Under the pieces are notes generated by a model that was not told where the DNA came from, ran no database searches, and saw only the letters and a program-made list of their open reading frames with translations. The position numbers and the translations under genes were made by a program. A stretch of DNA of 9,916 nt from Patescibacteria group bacterium (GTDB lineage Bacteria; Patescibacteriota; Minisyncoccia; Moranbacterales; UBA1568): contig JAUPWI010000083.1 of the NCBI GenBank assembly GCA_030916545.1, positions 1 to 9,916 on the forward strand. The letters are read 5' to 3'. This document shows positions 5,559-9,916 of this stretch, one piece after another (within the stretch, counting starts at the first letter, position 1; each line of letters starts with the position of its first letter).

Positions 5559-8500
5559 ATGTCTTCTCTTTCACCATCTTCACTCCCGTCCTCTCCGGAT
5601 TCCGGTATCATCCGTTACTTTTCTCGCATCCGCATCGTCTCACTCATCGCGCTGATCCTCTCCGGAGCCGGTCTCACGAGCTATATCACCCTGACCAAGG
5701 AACTCAATCCCAATATCCAGATTCCGATCGTATTCGTGACCACTATCCTGCCGGGGACCGACCCCGAGGATATGGAACAACTCGTCACTATTCCTCTCGA
5801 GGATGGTCTCGAAAACCTTTCGGGTGTCACCAAGACGACTTCGACTTCACAAGAAAGCGTTTCCCATATCACGCTCGAATTCGCGTCCGGAACCGAGCCG
5901 GATAAGGCCAAGAACGATGTCCAGAGCGCGCTCGATAGCATTACGACTCTTCCGAAGGATGCCGAGAAACCGAACATCCAGGTTCTCGATTTCCAAAACC
6001 AGCCCTCGCTCATCCTCGCCATCACCGATCGCGACGGGGAGCGGGCCTCCCTCGAACACTTCGCCGATACCCTCAAGGAAACGATCAAGGATGTCCCCGG
6101 TATTGAACGCGTATCCCTCGGATACCGCAATGATCCCGTCGCGCACGTCGCACTGACGCCGGAGCTCGTCGATACGTATCGCCTCTCCATTCCCGGACTC
6201 GGATCGACTATCGGAAGCGCGCTCGACAATCATCCGTCCGGATCACTCCGGACCGAAGATACCAAATACACCCTCGGCATCGAAAAACTCGCCGATTCGC
6301 TCGATGATCTCCGTTTACTGCCGATTTCTCTCGGTGATACCGTCGTACCCTTGGGATCGGTCGCAAAGATCACGGATCGGGCACCGACCGGAAGTACCGA
6401 GGCCTTTTTCGCGAATCGCGACACGCCACCGGTGCCGGCGATACTGGTCTCGATATTCAAAAGCGACTCGGCCGATACCCGCACGACCGTCGATTCCGTC
6501 CTGACAACCGCCGATTCGCTTTCCGAACGCACCGGCGGCCGCATCACCATCGCGGCACTCTTCGACGGCGGTCAAGAAATCAGCAAGAGCTTTGATCAGC
6601 TGCTCCACGATTTCCTCCTGACCTTTCTCCTTGTCTTCCTGGTCCTCCTCACCTTCTTCGGATTCCGCCAATCCATCGTCGCCGCCCTCGCCATCCCGAT
6701 CACCTTTCTCGGAACCTTTCTCGTCATGCAACTTGCCGGACTCTCCATCAACTTCATCTCGCTTTTCTCGCTCCTCCTCGCACTCGGTATTCTGGTCGAC
6801 AACGCCATCGTCATCGTTTCCGCCGTCTCCAGCCGACGCCGGACATTCACCAATGAAGACCCGATGCAGACCGCCGTCCATGTCTTTGCCGATTATCGGA
6901 TCGTCATCCTCACCACGACCATCACCACCGTCTGGGCGTTCCTCCCGCTCCTCCTGGCATCCGGCATCATCGGGGAATTCATCAAACCAATCCCGATAGT
7001 CGTCTCGACCGCACTCGCTCTCTCGGCCCTCATCGCGCTCTTCATCATCCTTCCGTTCATGGCCGCGCTTCTCGCCGGCAGCGCTCCGCCCCGTGTCAGG
7101 ATTCTCGGACAGATACTCATCGCGGTCATACTCATATCCTTCCTCTTCTTCTTTCTCAAGGGAAGCATATTCTTCGTCCCGGTCTTTCTCGCCTGTCTCA
7201 TCTCACTCGCCGTCATCGCCATTTCCTTCCCGGTAGTTTTCCGACGTCTCACGAACTTTCCGCTTGTCACGACAGGACTCTCGCGGCTCGCGACGCTCCG
7301 ATCACGCCTGAATCTCGACCGGATAGCCGCCCGCTACGAGATTTTCATCAGGCGTATCCTTGTCTCGAAAAATCTCCGTCGACGCACCTTCATCATGCTC
7401 ATTCTGTTTTCCCTCTTTTCCTACGCTTTGGTTCCGACCGGATATGTCGTCAATGAATTCTTCCCCGAGGATGACCAATCGACCATCTATGTCCGTCTCA
7501 AGCTCCCCGTCGGGACATCCCTTGAGAAAAGCCGGCTACAGACTCTGGATTTCGCCGAAAAACTCCGCCATGAAACACTCGCCAATTTCGTCGTCGCGGA
7601 AATCGGCGCCAAACCTCCGACCGACAACAGCCCCTCGAGTCCCGATACCAATGAAATCCTCTTCACGCTGATCCTACCCGACAAGAAAGATCGTCATGAG
7701 ACTTCCGGGGCCATAGTCGAACGGATCAACCGAGAATATGCTTCTTTCCCCGCGGGGGAGATTTCAGCCACCCAGATTTCCGGAGGACCACCGGCCGGAA
7801 GCGATATCACCCTCAAGCTGCTTGGTCCGGATCTCGCAACACTCGACGGCATCGCCAAGACCATCCAGTCCCATCTCAAAGAACAGCCGTCCGTCACGAA
7901 TATCTCCTCATCCCTCTCGGTCAAAGGAAAGATGGTGTTCGTTCCCGATACGGAAGCACTCGCTCATTTCGGTGTTCCGACCGATGCGCTCGCACTCGCG
8001 CTCCGCACGCTCGGAAACGGATTCACGGCCAAGAATGATGCCCGTTTCGAAGACCAGAAAATGGACGTCGAAATCGCCCTCACGGATGACCCGGCAGGTG
8101 CCTCTTTGTCCGATCCCGACCGGATTTTCGTGAACGGATTGACAGGAACCGTTCCGATAAGTGCTCTCGGACATTTCGTCCTCAAGGAAAACCCGGCGAG
8201 CATCGATCGGGAAGACGGCAAGAGAGTCCTTTCTGTCACCGCGGATGTCGCACCCGGCTACAGCGTCTCGACCGAGAGCAAAAATCTCGAAGCATACGCC
8301 AAAAACAACGTGTCATTTCCGGACGGGTATTCATTCCAGACCGGAGGCGTCAACGAAGAAAATACCAAGTCCGTCCGATCAATCCTGCTCGCGATGCTTC
8401 TCTCCGCGGCGCTCATCTTCGCCACGATGGTGATGCAGTTTAACTCCTTTCGTAAGGCTATTATCGTACTCCTCGTCATTCCACTTGCGGTCTCAGGAGT

Positions 8501-8852
8501 CTTTGTCATCTTTGCGCTCTTTGGTATTCCACTTTCCTTCCCGGCCCTGATCGGCGTCCTGGCGCTTTTCGGTATCGTGGTGAATAATTCCATCATCATG
8601 GTCGACAAGATCAATAAGAACATGGAACGGATGGTGGATCTCGACCTGGCCATCGCCTCCGGAGCCGCCAGCCGCCTCGAACCGATACTCCTGACCGCCC
8701 TCACAACGATTATCGGACTCATCCCGATCACCCTCTCCGATCCGATCTGGCAGGGCCTGGGCGGAGCCATCATCGCCGGACTCACCTTTTCCGGTATCGC
8801 CAAGCTCTTCTTCATCCCGGTCATCTACAAAAGCTGGTTCAATACGAAATAA
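5559..8852 (+). CDS. RND-family efflux pump (AcrB/SwrC-like permease), 1097 residues
   Basis: This is a proton-driven inner-membrane exporter that pairs with the upstream adaptor. The RND layout is clear: TM1 (about 24-45), a first outer domain of about 300 residues beginning PGTDPEDMEQLVTIPLED and including GVTKTTSTSQ, TM2-TM6 (about 347-504), TM7 (about 610-630), a second outer domain of about 307 residues, and TM8-TM12 (about 939-1090). The TM4 motif is GILVDNAIVIV: Asp414 matches AcrB Asp407, while Asn415 stands where AcrB has Asp408. The TM10 motif is VVNNSIIMVDKIN, with Asn1009 in place of AcrB Lys940. These substitutions are familiar from SwrC-like and related RND pumps. An insertion between TM6 and TM7 carries two additional hydrophobic helices (about 514-534 and 537-560), suggesting 14 membrane helices. 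The start at 5559 lacks a clear Shine-Dalgarno site. No TolC-like gene is in the window. Substrate (drug, lipid or metabolite) is not predictable. Confidence 0.92.
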   Translation: MSSLSPSSLPSSPDSGIIRYFSRIRIVSLIALILSGAGLTSYITLTKELNPNIQIPIVFVTTILPGTDPEDMEQLVTIPLEDGLENLSGVTKTTSTSQESVSHITLEFASGTEPDKAKNDVQSALDSITTLPKDAEKPNIQVLDFQNQPSLILAITDRDGERASLEHFADTLKETIKDVPGIERVSLGYRNDPVAHVALTPELVDTYRLSIPGLGSTIGSALDNHPSGSLRTEDTKYTLGIEKLADSLDDLRLLPISLGDTVVPLGSVAKITDRAPTGSTEAFFANRDTPPVPAILVSIFKSDSADTRTTVDSVLTTADSLSERTGGRITIAALFDGGQEISKSFDQLLHDFLLTFLLVFLVLLTFFGFRQSIVAALAIPITFLGTFLVMQLAGLSINFISLFSLLLALGILVDNAIVIVSAVSSRRRTFTNEDPMQTAVHVFADYRIVILTTTITTVWAFLPLLLASGIIGEFIKPIPIVVSTALALSALIALFIILPFMAALLAGSAPPRVRILGQILIAVILISFLFFFLKGSIFFVPVFLACLISLAVIAISFPVVFRRLTNFPLVTTGLSRLATLRSRLNLDRIAARYEIFIRRILVSKNLRRRTFIMLILFSLFSYALVPTGYVVNEFFPEDDQSTIYVRLKLPVGTSLEKSRLQTLDFAEKLRHETLANFVVAEIGAKPPTDNSPSSPDTNEILFTLILPDKKDRHETSGAIVERINREYASFPAGEISATQISGGPPAGSDITLKLLGPDLATLDGIAKTIQSHLKEQPSVTNISSSLSVKGKMVFVPDTEALAHFGVPTDALALALRTLGNGFTAKNDARFEDQKMDVEIALTDDPAGASLSDPDRIFVNGLTGTVPISALGHFVLKENPASIDREDGKRVLSVTADVAPGYSVSTESKNLEAYAKNNVSFPDGYSFQTGGVNEENTKSVRSILLAMLLSAALIFATMVMQFNSFRKAIIVLLVIPLAVSGVFVIFALFGIPLSFPALIGVLALFGIVVNNSIIMVDKINKNMERMVDLDLAIASGAASRLEPILLTALTTIIGLIPITLSDPIWQGLGGAIIAGLTFSGIAKLFFIPVIYKSWFNTK

Positions 8853-8865
8853 ATATCCTATCCTC

Positions 8866-8950
8866 TCCAAAAGAGGAAAAGGAATCTTTTTCCTCGCTGT
8901 ATGTTCGGAAACATGGGGCATCAGAAGAAAATCCCTTTTCCTCTTTTGAA
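8866..8950 (+). repeat. Nested-hairpin repeat, copy C, after the RND pump
   Basis: The core hairpin is ATGTT(8901-8905), CGGA loop, AACAT(8910-8914), then GGG and GCATCA (8918-8923). Loop, stem position and GCATCA match copies A and B, while the outermost stem pair is A-T instead of G-C or G-T. The outer arms, 8869-8892 against 8924-8947, pair over 24 positions with two mismatches and one wobble; the outer 14 pairs (AAAAGAGGAAAAGG against its complement) are perfect. The arm sequence is unrelated to that of copy B. The left arm can also fold by itself (GAGGAAAA 8873-8880 with TTTTCCTC 8888-8895), so two alternative structures compete. Here the core lies in the same orientation as the flanking genes, opposite to the situation at copies A and B. 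Confidence 0.8.
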
Positions 8951-9005
8951 ACGAGCCACGTCTTATGTTCACTCGGATTATCTAAATATCTTTATTCACT
9001 CTCTT

Positions 9006-9731
9006 ATGCCCGCACCCATCACCCCAGCAGACGCTACTTTTCCGATGCGTCTCAATCGCTATCTCGCCAAACAAGGAATCGCTACGCGCCGTGAAGCTGA
9101 TGCCTTGATTGAAGCCGGTCGAATCATCGTCAATGGCCAAAAGGCAACGCTCGGAATGAAAGTCAGCGAGACCGATCAGGTAACCGTCGAGAATGCCAAT
9201 CGCCGTCACCACACGTATCTCGCCTACTACAAACCACGTGGCATTATCACTCATTCTCCACAAGGAAAACGCGAGTACTCCATCGCCGATGTCACCAAAA
9301 AATCAGATCTCTTCCCAATCGGTCGCCTCGACAAAGACTCGGAAGGGCTTATCATTCTCACTAATGATGGCCGTATCACTGAGCGCTTGCTTCACCCTCG
9401 TTTTGCTCATGAAAAAGAATACGAGGTGACTGTTCAAGAGACTATCGACGTAACCAAACTCCCCTACCTTGAAGCGGGTATTATGGAAGAAGGCGAACTA
9501 CTCACCGCCAAATCAGTCCGCATCACCAGCAAGAATACTCTGACTATCGTTTTGACTGAAGGGAAGAAACATCAAATCCGCCGTATGCTCTCAGCTATTC
9601 ATCTCACTGTTGTGACTCTCAAACGAGTACGTATCATGAATGTCCTCATTGGTGCCATGAATCCCGGTCAATCACGCCCCATCGCCGGAGCCGCGCGCGA
9701 GGCCTTCCTCGCTGACCTTGATTTGAAATAA
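9006..9731 (+). CDS. S4-domain 23S rRNA pseudouridine synthase, RluB/RluF group
   Basis: The enzyme isomerises a uridine to pseudouridine, probably in the peptidyl-transferase region of 23S rRNA. From the ATG at 9006 it has 241 residues, normal for the RsuA/RluB/RluE/RluF family. An S4 RNA-binding domain at about 14-60 reads MRLNRYLAKQGIATRREADALI, through IIVNG. The catalytic motif GRLDKDSEGLIILTNDG spans 106-122, with Asp109 as the expected nucleophile. The motif KPRGI (76-80), the RNA-contacting EGKKHQIRRM (185-194) and a closing RVRIMNV (207-213) are also present; RVRIMNV is closer to RluF than to RluB. The exact target uridine is not certain, so no symbol is given. An in-frame ATG at 8901 would add 35 residues encoded inside repeat C, and is rejected. 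Met14 (9045), just before the S4 domain, is also possible. No good Shine-Dalgarno site or promoter is seen. Codon choice is more A+T-ending than in the efflux genes. Confidence 0.88.
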   Translation: MPAPITPADATFPMRLNRYLAKQGIATRREADALIEAGRIIVNGQKATLGMKVSETDQVTVENANRRHHTYLAYYKPRGIITHSPQGKREYSIADVTKKSDLFPIGRLDKDSEGLIILTNDGRITERLLHPRFAHEKEYEVTVQETIDVTKLPYLEAGIMEEGELLTAKSVRITSKNTLTIVLTEGKKHQIRRMLSAIHLTVVTLKRVRIMNVLIGAMNPGQSRPIAGAAREAFLADLDLK

Positions 9732-9750
9732 AACAGAAGACTCATAGGTA

Positions 9751-9779
9751 TTGACAAATACACTAATAAATAGTACAGT
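9751..9779 (+). promoter_or_regulatory. Sigma-70-type promoter reading toward the right edge
   Basis: A perfect -35 TTGACA (9751-9756) is followed by a 17-bp spacer and TACAGT (9774-9779). Predicted transcription starts near 9786, shortly before a TTTTTTAAAAAA tract (9789-9800) and the mini-ORF at 9801. It lies 20 bp after the pseudouridine synthase stop and starts a new transcription unit. Confidence 0.65.
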
Positions 9780-9800
9780 ATATTTTCGTTTTTTAAAAAA

Positions 9801-9836
9801 ATGAAACACGTCCACCAACAGGAGGGGTACTTGTGA
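9801..9836 (+). CDS. Possible 11-residue leader peptide MKHVHQQEGYL
   Basis: An ATG about 15 bases after the predicted transcription start opens an 11-codon frame that ends in TGA at 9834-9836. The stop overlaps the GTG of the next frame in a GTGA arrangement, which suits translational coupling or a leader peptide. The strong ribosome binding site of the next frame (9820-9825) lies inside it. No Shine-Dalgarno site precedes this ATG, and the peptide has no run of a single amino acid that would point to a classic attenuator. It may be chance. Confidence 0.3.
   Translation: MKHVHQQEGYL
9820..9825 (+). promoter_or_regulatory. Perfect Shine-Dalgarno site before the edge gene
   Basis: AGGAGG stands seven bases before GTG at 9833. 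It is the best ribosome binding site in the window and is the main reason for calling the partial gene that follows. Confidence 0.65.
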
Positions 9837-9916
9837 CGCTACTATTTTTATTTCGTATTTTCCCTAAGGATAATCGTCAGGCACTCGCCGATATTTCTAG
9901 CTGCCTCAGCACCGGT
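9833..9916 (+). CDS. Unidentified gene, first 28 codons, cut by window edge
   Basis: The frame opens at GTG (9833-9835) after a perfect AGGAGG and a matching promoter, and remains open to the window end for 28 codons. It starts with a short hydrophobic stretch (TLLFLFRIF), then PKDNRQALADISSCLSTG. No family is recognised from so short a piece. A competing reading is the C-terminal end of a minus-strand gene stopping at 9850-9848 (22 open codons), but only the plus-strand reading has start signals. More sequence to the right is required for a decision. Confidence 0.45.
   Translation, partial: MTLLFLFRIFPKDNRQALADISSCLSTG

Noticed and set aside
6315..6881. Long minus-strand open frame inside the RND pump gene
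   Set aside because: It is rich in Glu, Asp, Gly and Arg as expected from the complement of the pump's codons, has no start signals, and overlaps a certain gene throughout.
8866..8950. Integron attC site
   Set aside because: attC sites have conserved ends and a variable centre; this element has a conserved centre and variable arms, and no integrase or cassette is seen.
8901..9005. In-frame upstream ATG that would extend the pseudouridine synthase by 35 residues
   Set aside because: The added part is encoded by the hairpin repeat, has no resemblance to the family, and makes the protein longer than normal ahead of the S4 domain.
9848..9916. C-terminal end of a minus-strand gene entering from the right edge
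   Set aside because: Only 22 open codons, no recognisable motif, and the plus strand has a promoter, AGGAGG and GTG at the same place. It cannot be fully excluded without more sequence.

Overview
The window is a bacterial chromosome segment with dense protein-coding genes and short intergenic regions. It uses the standard stop code: TGA ends two genes, and no TGA interrupts the long reading frames, so the UGA-glycine code of Gracilibacteria/Absconditabacteria is ruled out. Three things together suggest, without proving, a Patescibacteria (CPR)-like or other small-genome bacterium with one main membrane. The MnmA is of the 'ECPWEEDL' type. The efflux adaptor is anchored by a membrane helix, with no TolC gene visible. 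Most starts have poor Shine-Dalgarno sequences. Genus or phylum cannot be settled from this window alone.

The left part reads on the minus strand. At the edge is the 5' end of mnmA (tRNA U34 thiolation). A 297-bp non-coding stretch follows, holding two copies of an unusual nested-hairpin repeat. Next comes a two-gene unit: a trypsin-like (HtrA-type) membrane-tethered serine protease followed directly by a P1B-type metal-transport ATPase. Upstream of the protease is a promoter with an extended -10. Before that is a separate small gene for a secreted 112-residue protein, with its own terminator, ribosome binding site and promoter.

The right part reads on the plus strand. A promoter that diverges from the small secreted-protein gene drives a membrane-fusion (HlyD/AcrA-like) adaptor and, 19 bp later, a 1097-residue RND efflux pump. 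Together these make the inner part of a drug or metabolite exporter. A third copy of the hairpin repeat lies after the pump. Then comes an S4-domain pseudouridine synthase (RluB/RluF group). At the right edge a good sigma-70 promoter, an 11-codon mini-ORF and a strong ribosome binding site lead into an unidentified reading frame cut by the window.

Functionally the window mixes envelope work (RND pump plus adaptor, metal ATPase, quality-control protease, secreted protein) with RNA modification (MnmA, pseudouridine synthase). The least ordinary element is the three-copy repeat. A conserved core hairpin shows compensatory base changes between copies. It sits inside longer self-complementary arms whose sequence differs at each site.
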